Assembly: GCF_001956855.1 (NCBI RefSeq)
Contig: NZ_MTHD01000005.1
Location: forward strand, 62,001-126,000
Direction: 5' to 3'
DNA from: Azonexus hydrophilus
Lineage (GTDB): Bacteria > Pseudomonadota > Gammaproteobacteria > Burkholderiales > Rhodocyclaceae
Length of the DNA stretch: 64,000 nt
The translations under genes were made by a program, and so were the position numbers. The notes under the pieces were generated by a model. That model made no database searches. It was not told the origin of the DNA and saw only the letters and a program-made list of their open reading frames with translations. Each line of letters starts with the position of its first letter. Position 1 is the stretch's first letter. Below are positions 38,901-47,708 of this stretch, piece after piece.

Positions 38901-41590
38901 CGCTTGGCGGTGACCTTGACCGCCTGCCCGGCCACCGGTTTGCCGGTATTGTCGAGCACCACCGCCTGCAGCCGGTTGCTGCTGCCGCCGCTGGCCCAGT
39001 CGGCGACCTTGACGCCGATTTCCAGCGCCGCCGGGCGCAGGTCGACCAGGCCGCGGATGGTCTGGATTTCGCCATTCGGGTCGGCGAAACTCATTTCGGC
39101 GTAGAGCTCGGCCGGGCCGCTTGGCTTCGCCGGCAACGGCACTTCGAGACGACCGGCACCGCTGGCGTCGAGCTTGAGTTGCTGCTTGTCGAGGACCAGC
39201 GTTTCCTCGTTCTGCTCGCCGTCGACCGCGAAAGCTGCGCGTGCTTCGTCGTCGAAGCCGACGTTGAAGCGGTAATCGCCGTAGCGCGCGTGGTGCACCC
39301 AGCGCGGGCGTAGCGTCGCCGAGACTTCAACCTCGGCGTTCTTCGCTGCACCTCCGTTGAGGAAGGACAGGCCGAGCGCCAGCGGTACCTTGCTGACTGC
39401 GATCTGCCGCGTCGGCACGCCCTGGACGCTGCCGGTGAACACCGGCAGGCGGAAGTCGGCGACGCGGAATTCGCTGCTGTAGATCTCGCCGTCGGCGCCG
39501 CCCTGGAGGACGATCTGCCAGGTGCCGAGCTTGGCCGACTCCGGCACTTTCCAGGCGTTGACCGCGCTTGCCTGGGCGTCCCAGGTGATCGGCTGGGTGA
39601 ATTCGGTGCCACTCTCGTTGTGGCGCAGGACCAGTTTGTTCGGCAACTTGTCCACCGCCGGCAGCGAGAAGCCCCCGCTGTCGCGGCTGCGCGCCAGGTG
39701 CTTGACCGACAGCGTCTGGCCGGGGCGGAACAGGCTGCGGTCAAGAACGCCGTGGATGCGCAGCGGACTGTTGTCGCCCCAGCTATAGACGCCGAAGCGC
39801 CACGGCTCGATGCCTTCGTTCCAGTCCGAGCGCACGAAGCTGAAATCGCCGCCGCTGCGGGCGCTGGCGAACAGGAAACGGTCGCCGTCGCAGTACGGAT
39901 TGTCGAGCGCCTGATCAATCTTCGCCCGGCCGAGCGCGTCGGTCTTGCCCTGCCACAGTTGCTTGCCGGCGCAGGTCGACACGCGGACCTCAGCGTCGGC
40001 CACCGGCTTGCCGGAATCGAGCGCGGTGACCCAGACCAACGCGTTGTCCTGGCCGATCTTCAGATGTACGGCGAGGTTGGTGACCAGCGCGGCGCTGCGC
40101 ACGTACATCGGCTTGGGCGTTGCCAGCAGCGCGTTGCCGAGCAGCCGGCTCTCGATCTCGACGATGTGGTAGCCGGGCTTGGTCAGCGGGATGCCGATCA
40201 CCTCGAATTCGGTGCTGCCGCCGGGCTTGGGCAGTTCCTGGCGGGTGACGCCGGGGCGTTTGGCGAGGAAGGACAGTTCGCGGGCGTAGTAAGGGTCGTA
40301 GCGTTCCTCGGGCTTGCCGTCGACGATGACCTTGTATTTGTTGCTCTGTTGCTCGAACTTTGCCAGCGTGCGCATTGCCGCGATCACGTCGGCGTCGTCG
40401 GTCAGCCGCTGGTCGCTGAAGCGGTGGCTGCCGGGCAGCGCCAGGCCGGCGGTCTTCAGGCTGGCTTCGACGTTGCGCAGCGTCACCGGCAACAGCCCGC
40501 CTTCCTTCAGTTCGACGATGCCGAAGTCGCCGGGGAACTTTGCCAGCGGCGGCAGCGCGCCGGTGCGGAAGGCAAGCGGGAACTTGGCGCCATTGCTCAG
40601 CACGCGGCCGGCTTCATCCTTCAGTCCAGCCGGCAGTTCGAGTTTCAGTTCGGCGTGTTGCGGCAGCGGGCCGGGGAAGCTGATGCTGTCGAATACCGCC
40701 TGCGGATTCTCGCGGTCCAGCGGCTGCGGCGGGCGTGCGCCTGCTGCGGTCGACAGGCGGATTTTGTCGAAAAACTTCACGTCGACCGCAGCACTGAAGT
40801 TCAGCCGGATTGCCGACAGCGGCGAACACGGCGCGCCGGCCTTTTCGCGTTCGCACGACAGGCTGGCGGTGAAAGGCTCACGCACGCTGTAGACGAAGGC
40901 CTGTTCCTTGTCGGCCGGCGTGCCGTTGTGTGCCTTGATGCCTTTGCCCCAGACCAGTTTCATCTTGCGCCCGGCCGGCAGGTTTTCGCTGCAGGCGACG
41001 ACGATGGCATGGCCAGGCATGTCGGTCTGACCGATGACTTCCTGGCGCACCGCAGCGGCCACCGGCCGTGCCGGGATGCGCTGGCCGACGCCGTCGGCTT
41101 CGCACCAAAGGTGGTTCGCCAGCGACGCCGGGTCGAGCGGGCCGCCGCCGTCGATGACGAAGGCCTGGTCTTCCTCGATCAGCGCGCCGGCACTCGGCCG
41201 GATGCGCCAGGGGCGCGGTGCGGCGCCGGTGAATTCGAAACGCTGCTTGCCGCTGATGGCTTCGCCGTTTTTTGCGGTCAACCCGCCGTTGACCGTAAAA
41301 ATGCAGCGCTCGCCCGGCTGCAGCGAGCGGCTCGGGCGCCAGGTCCAGGTTTGCGTGTCCTGCCAGCGACCTTCGCCGCTGATGCCGGCGCAGTCGATGG
41401 CAAACGGTGTCGGTGCGTCGGCGGCGCCGAGCGCGACGATGTCGCTGCTGAAACGTGCACTGACCTGGGACAGGCTGCCGACCGGGCCTTGTGGCTGGAA
41501 CTGACGGACGCTGGCGGCGTGGGCGCCGGTGACGAAGGACTGGGTGACGAAGAACAGGGCGGCGATGGGCAGCAGGCGGGAAATTCTCAT
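35909..41590 (-). CDS. Alpha-2-macroglobulin family protein (YfhM-like)
   Basis: At 1893 residues this is the largest gene. It has a signal peptide (LLPIAALFFVTQSFVTGAHA), a series of beta-rich MG domains, a bait-like region, and the thioester motif CLEQ at about C1436 (YPYACLEQKTSVAVGL) in a helical thioester domain. The last part contains RVEAMYAPDVYGELPNQ. Bacterial members are periplasmic protease traps thought to guard the envelope. Many are lipoproteins; here no lipobox cysteine follows the signal, so it may be soluble. pbpC, its usual neighbour, lies about 4 kb downstream in the same direction. Confidence 0.93.
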   Translation of the reverse strand: MRISRLLPIAALFFVTQSFVTGAHAASVRQFQPQGPVGSLSQVSARFSSDIVALGAADAPTPFAIDCAGISGEGRWQDTQTWTWRPSRSLQPGERCIFTVNGGLTAKNGEAISGKQRFEFTGAAPRPWRIRPSAGALIEEDQAFVIDGGGPLDPASLANHLWCEADGVGQRIPARPVAAAVRQEVIGQTDMPGHAIVVACSENLPAGRKMKLVWGKGIKAHNGTPADKEQAFVYSVREPFTASLSCEREKAGAPCSPLSAIRLNFSAAVDVKFFDKIRLSTAAGARPPQPLDRENPQAVFDSISFPGPLPQHAELKLELPAGLKDEAGRVLSNGAKFPLAFRTGALPPLAKFPGDFGIVELKEGGLLPVTLRNVEASLKTAGLALPGSHRFSDQRLTDDADVIAAMRTLAKFEQQSNKYKVIVDGKPEERYDPYYARELSFLAKRPGVTRQELPKPGGSTEFEVIGIPLTKPGYHIVEIESRLLGNALLATPKPMYVRSAALVTNLAVHLKIGQDNALVWVTALDSGKPVADAEVRVSTCAGKQLWQGKTDALGRAKIDQALDNPYCDGDRFLFASARSGGDFSFVRSDWNEGIEPWRFGVYSWGDNSPLRIHGVLDRSLFRPGQTLSVKHLARSRDSGGFSLPAVDKLPNKLVLRHNESGTEFTQPITWDAQASAVNAWKVPESAKLGTWQIVLQGGADGEIYSSEFRVADFRLPVFTGSVQGVPTRQIAVSKVPLALGLSFLNGGAAKNAEVEVSATLRPRWVHHARYGDYRFNVGFDDEARAAFAVDGEQNEETLVLDKQQLKLDASGAGRLEVPLPAKPSGPAELYAEMSFADPNGEIQTIRGLVDLRPAALEIGVKVADWASGGSSNRLQAVVLDNTGKPVAGQAVKVTAKRRIDSSHRRRIVGGFYAYENTQDYRDLGEVCAGQTDSRGLLLCELTVADPGAIYLLAETRDVKGNVARAGTSYWVSGGGDLWFAAGNQDRIDVIPEKKAWAAGETARFQVRTPFREATALISVEAGGILESFVQPLSRFKPTVEVPVRGEWGPNAFISVLVVRGRVEPLKWYSLFQWGWREPLAWFRAWWNPDQPTAMVDLAKPSYRIGLAEIAVGTEAFQLKVDVSSDRADYKPREQATVKIRVSTPDGKPLPAGSEVAFAAVDQALLELRPNDTWNLLEAMLPTRGYAVETATAQGMVIGKRHFGKKALPPGGGGGKAPARELFDTLLLWQPKVVLDAGGNATIRVPINDSLSEFKLVAIASAGSALFGTGSATIRTKQDLQIISGLPPLVREGDRYTATLTLRNGTAQAMNLTVDGKSGAKTLAAQKLTLAPESAGELRWPMQAGEGISAETWEFAAREDGGKASDTLRITQQVAPAVPVTVQHASFLRVDGDTRLPVTQPTGALPDKGGLEVALSPKLATPPPGLLRFFADYPYACLEQKTSVAVGLHDPARWQQIADTLPGYLDNNGLAAYFPGLSGSPTLTAYLLDVVTLAGFTLPEDSRRRMLQGLNAFVDGRLKRDEWAPGFAGDVRLHRRLNAMQALVRQGEKPQRAAAALDIDPLLLPTAALIDWTLVLKALPELPQRDARYAAARQELRNRLGYAGSRLVFANERADYGWWMMASADANAFRLIEAMFDDADWQADLPRLLQGALERQQRGRWLTTTANAWARVTLDRFAQKFEREAVTGVTKATLAPASAEFDWKTADGKPLALPWPAKPGKDDALSLSHAGSGKPWANAQVLAAIPDGPPRYAGYRINRQLTPLQQKTPGKFSRGDLWRVTLSIDAEHDMSWVAISDPIPAGARILGDGDGRDSAIATQGESDAREGRWPSFIERSFSAWRGYYEVLPRGRTQIAYTVRLNNAGDFAMPPTRVEAMYAPDVYGELPNQRMTVAD

Positions 41591-41613
41591 GGCGGGCTTT
41601 CGGGAGGTGACGC

Positions 41614-43677
41614 TCAGGCCTGGCTGGCGCGGATGTTCAGGGTGAAGTGGCTGCCTTTTCCTGGCTCGCTGTCAACTTGCAGGCTGCCACCCATGGCTTC
41701 GGCCAGTCGGCGGCTGATTGCCAGGCCCAGGCCGGTGCCGCCGAATTCACGGGCGTGCGATCCGTCGGCCTGGGTGAAGGCGGCGAAGATCTGCTGCTGT
41801 TTCTCCGGTGCGATGCCGATGCCGGTGTCGCTGACCGATATCCACAGCATGTCTGGCAGCTGATGCCAGGCACTGATCAGGATCTCGCCCTCGCGGGTGA
41901 ACTTGACGGCATTGCTGACCAGGCTGGTCAGGGCCTGGCGCAGGCGGACCGGATCTCCGATCAATTGGGCAGGCAGGTCGGGCGCCAGCGTCGTCCGGAT
42001 TTTCAGCGATTTGGCATCGGCCGCCGGGGTGAACAGCGCGGCAAGATCGTGGATCAGCGTGGCCGGATCGAAGGGCACGTGGTCGAGTACCAGACTGTGC
42101 GATTCGATTTTCGAGTAATCGAGAATCTGGTCGAGGATGGTCAGCAAGGAGGTTGCCGAGTTGCGCACGATATTCATCTGGCGCTGCTGTTTTTCGTCGA
42201 GCGTCGAGCGCAGCAGGACATCGGTCATGCCCAGCACGCCGTTCATCGGCGTGCGCAACTCGTGGCTCATGGTGGCGAGGAAGGTTGTCTTGGCCAGAGA
42301 GGCGGCTTCGGCATTTTCTTTGGCGGCGAGCAGTTCCGCTTCGTGCAGCTTGCGTTCGGTGATGTCTGCGGTGACGCCGACGTAGTGCGTCAGCCGACCG
42401 TTGTCGTCGAGTACTGCGTTGATGTTCAGGAGACCGGTGTACAGCCGGCCATCCTTGCGTTTGTTGATGATTTCACCGTCCCAGTGGCCGCTGGTGAGAA
42501 CGCTTTGCCACATTTTCTGGTAATAGGCCTGATCGTGCAGGCCGGAGGCGAGCAGTCGGGGATTGCGGCCGATGACCTCGGCGGTGCTGTAGCCGGAAAT
42601 GCGTTCAAAAGCCGGGTTGGCGGCCAGAATGTCGCCGTCCGGCGTGGTCAGGAAGACCGCGTTGTTGGTCGCCTCGAAGACGCTGGCGGCCAGCCGGCGT
42701 TGTTCGGAGAGTTCGCGTTCCTTTTGTTCCAGGCGCTGCTGACGTCGCCAGACCAGGATGGCAGCTGCGGTCAACGCGAAAAGAATCGGAAAAACGACCA
42801 GCGCCAGACGCCGGGCTTCGCTGCGCCACCGTCCGAGGATGGCTTCCTGGTCCATGTGTACGGCAACCAGTGCCGGAAAACGGCTGGAGCCGCGATAGGC
42901 GGTGAGCACCTTGGCGCCATCGGGCAGGGTTTGCGCCAACTGGCCAGCATCGTGATGGATCAGCCACTCGTGCACGCGGCCGGCGGCATTGCTCTGGCCG
43001 GGCTGCTCGCCGGCACGCGAGGAAAGCAGCAGCAGGCCGTCGAGGCGCAGGATCTGGACATGCCCGTCGCCTGCCGGCAGCAGTTGTGAAAAATGGAGCG
43101 TGAAATATTCCGGATTGATCGCCGCGACAACCCAGTACGGGGTGCTGTTGCCACCAATGCGCCGCAAGACCGGGATGAAGGATGGCTGTTTGTTGCTTGC
43201 CGTCGGCACACTGGTCTTTGCCGCGCCATCGACGAGGTCGCGACCCTGCCAGAGCGCGCCGATATGGATCATCGACGAACTGGCGGAAAGATCGGGAAAG
43301 AAGCCATGCATCGTCAGTTCGGTGCCGACATTGCCCGGGCTCGAACTGAACAGCACCGTCCCCTGGGCATCGGTCAGCGACAGCGAGCGCAGGTACGGAG
43401 CCTTGCGCAAGGCATCGTTCATCTGGGCGGTGAAGCGCTCGTCGATCGGCGCACCGCTCTGGCCCGGCGCCAGTCCCAGAGCGACGAGTTCGATTATTTC
43501 CAGCGTTTGCGTCAGATGCTTCTCGAAATTCCGCGCATGTGTGGCGGCTTCATTCAGACCGGTTTTCAGCGCTGCATCGCGCAGTTGCCAGAGCGTGAAG
43601 CTGTAGGCCGCCAGCCAGCCCGTGATCAACACGATCAGGGCGATGAACAGGGCACTGCGGCGATGGATGGTCGGCAT
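41614..43677 (-). CDS. Cache-PAS sensor histidine kinase
   Basis: The 687-residue protein has a membrane helix at about 10-30, a large periplasmic Cache-like domain (to about 275), a second helix (about 285-310), a PAS domain (about 325-445: ATNNAVFLTTPDGDILAANPAF ... GVTADITERKLHEAEL), HisKA with H472 (ATMSHELRTPMNG), and HATPase (SNAVKFTREGE, DTGIGIAP, GTGLGLAIS). There is no receiver domain. It begins 18 bases after a periplasmic-binding-protein gene, so the two are probably one sensory operon. Confidence 0.92.
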   Translation of the reverse strand: MPTIHRRSALFIALIVLITGWLAAYSFTLWQLRDAALKTGLNEAATHARNFEKHLTQTLEIIELVALGLAPGQSGAPIDERFTAQMNDALRKAPYLRSLSLTDAQGTVLFSSSPGNVGTELTMHGFFPDLSASSSMIHIGALWQGRDLVDGAAKTSVPTASNKQPSFIPVLRRIGGNSTPYWVVAAINPEYFTLHFSQLLPAGDGHVQILRLDGLLLLSSRAGEQPGQSNAAGRVHEWLIHHDAGQLAQTLPDGAKVLTAYRGSSRFPALVAVHMDQEAILGRWRSEARRLALVVFPILFALTAAAILVWRRQQRLEQKERELSEQRRLAASVFEATNNAVFLTTPDGDILAANPAFERISGYSTAEVIGRNPRLLASGLHDQAYYQKMWQSVLTSGHWDGEIINKRKDGRLYTGLLNINAVLDDNGRLTHYVGVTADITERKLHEAELLAAKENAEAASLAKTTFLATMSHELRTPMNGVLGMTDVLLRSTLDEKQQRQMNIVRNSATSLLTILDQILDYSKIESHSLVLDHVPFDPATLIHDLAALFTPAADAKSLKIRTTLAPDLPAQLIGDPVRLRQALTSLVSNAVKFTREGEILISAWHQLPDMLWISVSDTGIGIAPEKQQQIFAAFTQADGSHAREFGGTGLGLAISRRLAEAMGGSLQVDSEPGKGSHFTLNIRASQA

Positions 43678-43695
43678 GGCCGGTGTTTCGTTTGA

Positions 43696-44505
43696 TCAGC
43701 GGAAAACGATCGGTTCGAGGCGGTGGCGGACGGCATTGGTCATCAGGCGGCCGTCCCGCTTCATGGCGGCGAGAAAACGCTCGACATACTGGAAGAAGGC
43801 GTCGTCTCCCGGTGCCATCGCCCAGGCGTAGCGTGTGCTGTGATAAAGCGAGGGGGGCGAGACGAGGCGGGCCCAGTCGCTGTTGTCGAGCATGCGGCGG
43901 CTGTAGGGAAAATCCGTCATGAAAACGTCGGCACGGCCGCTCTGGACTTCGTATTCACGTGCATGCGGGGTTTCCAGGACGCGCAGTTCTGCCTGTTGCA
44001 GCTTTTCCTTCATCACGGGTTCGTGCAGGGTGCCCTTGGCCACGGCAACCGCGATGCCGGGTTTGTCGATGTCTTCCCAGTCGTTGATGCGTGGATTGGT
44101 GCGCGTGGTGATCGCGTAGATGTCGCTGGCCAGATAGGGGCGGGTGAAGCGCAGATGCGCCTCGCGGGCTGGCGTGATGCCGATGGCGAACATGGCGATG
44201 TCGCAGCGGTCGGCCTCGATGTCATCGATCAGCGTGGCGAAGGAACTGTCGACGAATTGGGTACGCACGCCCAACTGCCTGGCCAGATTGCGCGCATTGT
44301 CGACATCGATGCCGGAGAGCTGTCCGGTCTTCGGGTTGCGAAAGGAAATGCCGTAATAATCCGGCCAGATGCAGACCCGCAGGGTACCGTCGGCAGCAAT
44401 GCGTTCCAGACGGTCGGCGGCAAACGCCTGCAGCGGCGCAGCGAAGATGGCGATCAGGCTCGCCAGCAGCAGGGGGGCAAGGCGCAACAGTCGGTGCATG
44501 CACAT
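43696..44505 (-). CDS. Periplasmic amino-acid-type binding protein next to a kinase
   Basis: The 269-residue protein has a signal peptide (LLASLIAIFAAPLQAFAA) and the bacterial extracellular solute-binding family 3 fold (GTLRVCIWPDYYGISFR, SGIDVDNARNLARQL, DIAMFAIGITPAREAHLRFT). The frame opens at TTG 44517, but ATG 44505 behind GGACTCC gives a normal signal. No ABC transporter genes adjoin; a Cache-PAS kinase follows 18 bases downstream, so a sensing role is likely. Ligand unknown, possibly an amino acid by family. Confidence 0.87.
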   Translation of the reverse strand: MCMHRLLRLAPLLLASLIAIFAAPLQAFAADRLERIAADGTLRVCIWPDYYGISFRNPKTGQLSGIDVDNARNLARQLGVRTQFVDSSFATLIDDIEADRCDIAMFAIGITPAREAHLRFTRPYLASDIYAITTRTNPRINDWEDIDKPGIAVAVAKGTLHEPVMKEKLQQAELRVLETPHAREYEVQSGRADVFMTDFPYSRRMLDNSDWARLVSPPSLYHSTRYAWAMAPGDDAFFQYVERFLAAMKRDGRLMTNAVRHRLEPIVFR

Positions 44506-44599
44506 GGAGTCCGGCAAATGATTGCACCGAGTGTAACTGCTAATTAGTCCCGCGTCATGCTGAGCCGGCCAGCTCGGCGTCGGGCTGCGCCTTTCCGGC

Positions 44600-45463
44600 T
44601 TATTCCGCTTCTGCCTGTCGGGCAGCCTGGATCATTTCTTCCGGAGCACCGAGGCGTTCGAGCAGGTTGCTGTGGCCGATATGCAGCATTTCCTCGATGG
44701 CCCGAAAATCATCGGGCAGGGCCGCATCGTGCCAGCCATTGGCCGAATGCCGGGCAAGATTGACCGCCAGGTTGACGTTTTTCACGTTCAGCGACTCGGC
44801 GTCGGCCGGATTGAGCAGTGACAGCAGCAGTTCCGGCAGCCCCCACTGCTCGACCAGTTCGTTCATGATTTCGGACAGCGGGGCGCCGAATACCTCTTCC
44901 TGGACTGCGCGGGTGCGCAATCCGGGATTGGCGTTCAGGCGCTCGCGGGCGCGTGTCGCCAGCGCCGGGGCAAAGCAGTACATCAGGATTTCGACAAAGT
45001 CGTGGAGCAGTGCCGCCAGCGAGATTTCCTCGTAGCGGGTGTTCTGCCGCAGCAATGCCCAGTCGCGCGCCCAGGTCGAGGCGTGGCGGGAACGGGCAAT
45101 GACCTTGAGCAGCCCGAGCATGGCCTTGGGGTGGCCCTTCAACTGATGCTCGATGATCGGCAGTTCCTGGCAGCTGTCGAAGAACTTCATTGTGCCGATC
45201 ATCACCAGCGAACGTTCGATCGTCGTGATCTCGGCATTCTGGCGCTGTGAGCGGTTTTCCTTCATGTAGCGGAAAACGCGCAGCGTCATCAGCGGGTCGT
45301 GTTCGACGATGTTGGCCAGTGCCCGGGTGTTGATCGTCTCCGCGTTGTCGCGCAATTCCGCCAGCCGGGTCGCGGTCAGCCGCAGGATCGGCAACTCGAC
45401 CTCCTTGAAGTGCTCGACCCAGGCGTTGGCACCGGGGAAGGGAAAATCGATCATCAGGGTCAT
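44600..45463 (-). CDS. HDOD domain protein
   Basis: The 287-residue protein shows an HDOD domain (PILRLTATRLAELRDNAE, NIVEHDPLMTLRVFRYM, SLAALLHDFVEILMYCFAP), the HD-like fold without the full HD catalytic residues that is common in signal transduction. No other domain is evident. It lies 25 bases after a double-receiver protein on the same strand, so phospho-signals may reach it. Its output is not known. Confidence 0.88.
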   Translation of the reverse strand: MTLMIDFPFPGANAWVEHFKEVELPILRLTATRLAELRDNAETINTRALANIVEHDPLMTLRVFRYMKENRSQRQNAEITTIERSLVMIGTMKFFDSCQELPIIEHQLKGHPKAMLGLLKVIARSRHASTWARDWALLRQNTRYEEISLAALLHDFVEILMYCFAPALATRARERLNANPGLRTRAVQEEVFGAPLSEIMNELVEQWGLPELLLSLLNPADAESLNVKNVNLAVNLARHSANGWHDAALPDDFRAIEEMLHIGHSNLLERLGAPEEMIQAARQAEAE

Positions 45464-45488
45464 CAGCGCAGCCCTCCGCGATCTTGGC

Positions 45489-46280
45489 TCATCGGTTGAA
45501 CAACTTCTTCAGGAAACTCTCGACATAGGCTGGTCGTACCGGCTTGACGATGTAGCCGCTGGCACCGAGACCGGCTGCCTGCTGGACCAGTGTCCGCGAG
45601 GTATCGCCGGTGACCATGACCACCGCAGTATTCGGGCTGATCTCACGGATTCTCGGCAGGGCATCGAGCCCGGACATGATCGGCATGTTGACGTCCAGAA
45701 AAAGCACACTCGGCTGGTGTGCCTTCGCCGCGCGGATGGCTTCCTCGCCATTGGCGGCCTGGGCGACGATGTTCATCCCCAGTTCGCTCAGCACCCCTTT
45801 GAGCAACAGGCGGATTGAGCTGTTGTCGTCGACAATGATGGCGGTCGGCCGGGGGCGGGCGCCAGTCTGGCGTGGCGGAGGGGCGGACTGGCTGGGCTGG
45901 TCCGCACGTGTTGCCTGCTGCCTGACCTCACTGACCTGGCGCAGTTCGTCGAGCACCTGTTTTTGTCCGAAGGGTTTGCGCAGGAAGCCGGATGCACCGG
46001 CATCGGCAGCCCGTTTCTCGATATCGGCATCTTCCGAGCCGGTCATGAAAACCACGTCGATTTCAGGAAAGGCGCCGTTGATTTCCTTCAGGATTTCCAG
46101 GCCATCACGTCCCGGCAACTGGTAATCGAGGCAGACGGTGGTCGGCGAAAGCTTGCGTATCGCCTCCTGTATGCCGTCCCCGTTTTCCTGGGCGCCGACC
46201 ACGACGTAACCTTGGGTGCCGAGTAGTGTGGCAAGCAGGGTGCGCATGGAGGCGTTGTCTTCGACGATCAGAACTTTCAT
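45489..46280 (-). CDS. Response regulator with two receiver domains
   Basis: The 263-residue protein is made of two CheY-like receivers (about 1-120 and 145-262) joined by a Gln/Pro-rich linker (about 122-143). Both keep the acidic pocket and phospho-acceptor (EDN with CLDYQLP; VDDN with FLDVNMP) and the conserved Lys (LRKPFG; IVKPVR). There is no DNA-binding or enzyme domain. It is followed by the HDOD gene. The partner kinase cannot be assigned, though two kinases lie within 20 kb. Confidence 0.9.
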   Translation of the reverse strand: MKVLIVEDNASMRTLLATLLGTQGYVVVGAQENGDGIQEAIRKLSPTTVCLDYQLPGRDGLEILKEINGAFPEIDVVFMTGSEDADIEKRAADAGASGFLRKPFGQKQVLDELRQVSEVRQQATRADQPSQSAPPPRQTGARPRPTAIIVDDNSSIRLLLKGVLSELGMNIVAQAANGEEAIRAAKAHQPSVLFLDVNMPIMSGLDALPRIREISPNTAVVMVTGDTSRTLVQQAAGLGASGYIVKPVRPAYVESFLKKLFNR

Positions 46281-46377
46281 GAATGTTTTGCGGGGGCTTA
46301 TGGTTTATGGGCATTCAGCTGCATTCGAGCTTGCAGTCAGCGCCTATGTTAACCGCGAAATGCCCGGCGCAGACAGG

Positions 46378-46414
46378 CAAAAACGACAATGCCCCATTTC
46401 GGGGGCATTGTCGT
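46378..46414 (-). terminator. Terminator of the cysDN operon
   Basis: On the minus strand a perfect 13-bp stem (46402-46414 with 46383-46395, 6-base loop) is followed by a T-run (46383-46379). It lies 20 bases after the cysN stop. Confidence 0.88.
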
Positions 46415-46433
46415 CTGTGTGGCAGGACAGGCC

Positions 46434-47708
46434 TCAGAGAATCATCCCCGCCCCAACCGTATTGTTGTTGCTCTCATCAATGATGATGAAGGCCCCGGTT
46501 CCCCGGTTTTCCAGGTAAGGGTCGGCGAACAGCGGCTGGGCGAGTTTGAACGTCACCTGGGCGATGTCGTTCATCGCCAGCTTTTCCGCCGCGACCTTTT
46601 CCAGCGTGTTCACGTCGAGTCGATGGTCGATGGCCGCCAGCTTGGCTTTCGAGTCGCGCGTGGTGTGGCGGATCAGGTAGGTGCGGTTGCGGTCCATCGG
46701 GGTTTCGGCGAGCCAGCAGACAGTGGCTTCGATCTGCTTGACGGCGGCCGGGACTTCGCTGGATTTGACGATCATGTCGCCGCGCGAGGTGTCGATTTCG
46801 TCGGCGAGCAGGATGGTCACGGATTGTTCGGTGATGGCTTCCGGGATATCGACGCCGCCGATCTGGATGGCTTTTACGGTCGACGTCAGGCCGGAGGGCA
46901 AAACGGTGACGGCGTCGCCGACCTTCAACGTGCCGGCCTCGACGCGGCCCATGAAGCCGCGGTAGTCGTGCAGGTCCGGGTTGGCGGAATCTTGCGGTCG
47001 ACACACGTATTGGACCGGAAAGCGGAATTTCTCGGTGTGCTCGGTGTGGGCGGCCGGTGTTTCTTCCAGGATGTCGAGCAAGGTCGGGCCGTCGTACCAG
47101 TTCAGCTTGTCGCCACGGTCGACGATCATGTCGCCATTGAGCGCCGACAGCGGGATGAAGCGGACGTCCTCGATGCCCAGCTTGCCGGCGAATTCGAGGT
47201 AGTCGGCCTTGATCTTTTCGTAGGTGGCTTGCGAGTAATCCACCAGGTCCATCTTGTTGACCGCCACCAGCAGGTGCGGAATGCCGACCAGCGATGCCAG
47301 CTTGGAGTGGCGGCGGGTCTGCGTGAGGATGCCCTTGCGCGCATCGATCAGGATGATGGCGAGGTTGGCAGTGGACGCGGCGGTGACCATGTTGCGCGTG
47401 TACTGCTCGTGGCCCGGGGCGTCGGCGATGATGTACTTGCGCGTGCCGGTGGAGAAATAGCGGTAGGCGACGTCGATGGTGATGCCCTGTTCGCGCTCGG
47501 CCTGCAGGCCGTCGGTGAGTAGCGACAAGTCAACCGCGCCCATGCCGCGCTTTTCGGAGGTTTTGGCGATGGCCGACAGGGTGTCGGCGAGGATGGTCTT
47601 GGTGTCGAACAGCAGGCGGCCAATCAGCGTGCTCTTGCCGTCATCGACGCTGCCGCAGGTGAGGAAGCGGAGCAGGCCGTGATCTTCGAATTGTTCGCGG
47701 GCGGACAT
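46434..47708 (-). CDS. cysN: Sulfate adenylyltransferase subunit 1 (GTPase)
   Basis: CysN is the GTPase subunit that drives synthesis of adenosine 5'-phosphosulfate by CysD. The 424-residue protein has an EF-Tu-like G domain with GSVDDGKSTLIGRLLFD, DAPGHEQYTRNM and NKMDLVDY, followed by two beta-barrel domains. It is a single CysN without the fused CysC (APS kinase) domain. The start shares one base with the cysD stop (TGATG). Confidence 0.96.
   Translation of the reverse strand: MSAREQFEDHGLLRFLTCGSVDDGKSTLIGRLLFDTKTILADTLSAIAKTSEKRGMGAVDLSLLTDGLQAEREQGITIDVAYRYFSTGTRKYIIADAPGHEQYTRNMVTAASTANLAIILIDARKGILTQTRRHSKLASLVGIPHLLVAVNKMDLVDYSQATYEKIKADYLEFAGKLGIEDVRFIPLSALNGDMIVDRGDKLNWYDGPTLLDILEETPAAHTEHTEKFRFPVQYVCRPQDSANPDLHDYRGFMGRVEAGTLKVGDAVTVLPSGLTSTVKAIQIGGVDIPEAITEQSVTILLADEIDTSRGDMIVKSSEVPAAVKQIEATVCWLAETPMDRNRTYLIRHTTRDSKAKLAAIDHRLDVNTLEKVAAEKLAMNDIAQVTFKLAQPLFADPYLENRGTGAFIIIDESNNNTVGAGMIL

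Noticed and set aside
35882-39313. Plus-strand open frame of 1143 residues
   Set aside because: It is antisense to the alpha-2-macroglobulin gene. Its protein is a low-complexity Arg/Gly/Gln/Val mix typical of the reverse frame of GC-rich genes, with no domain features.
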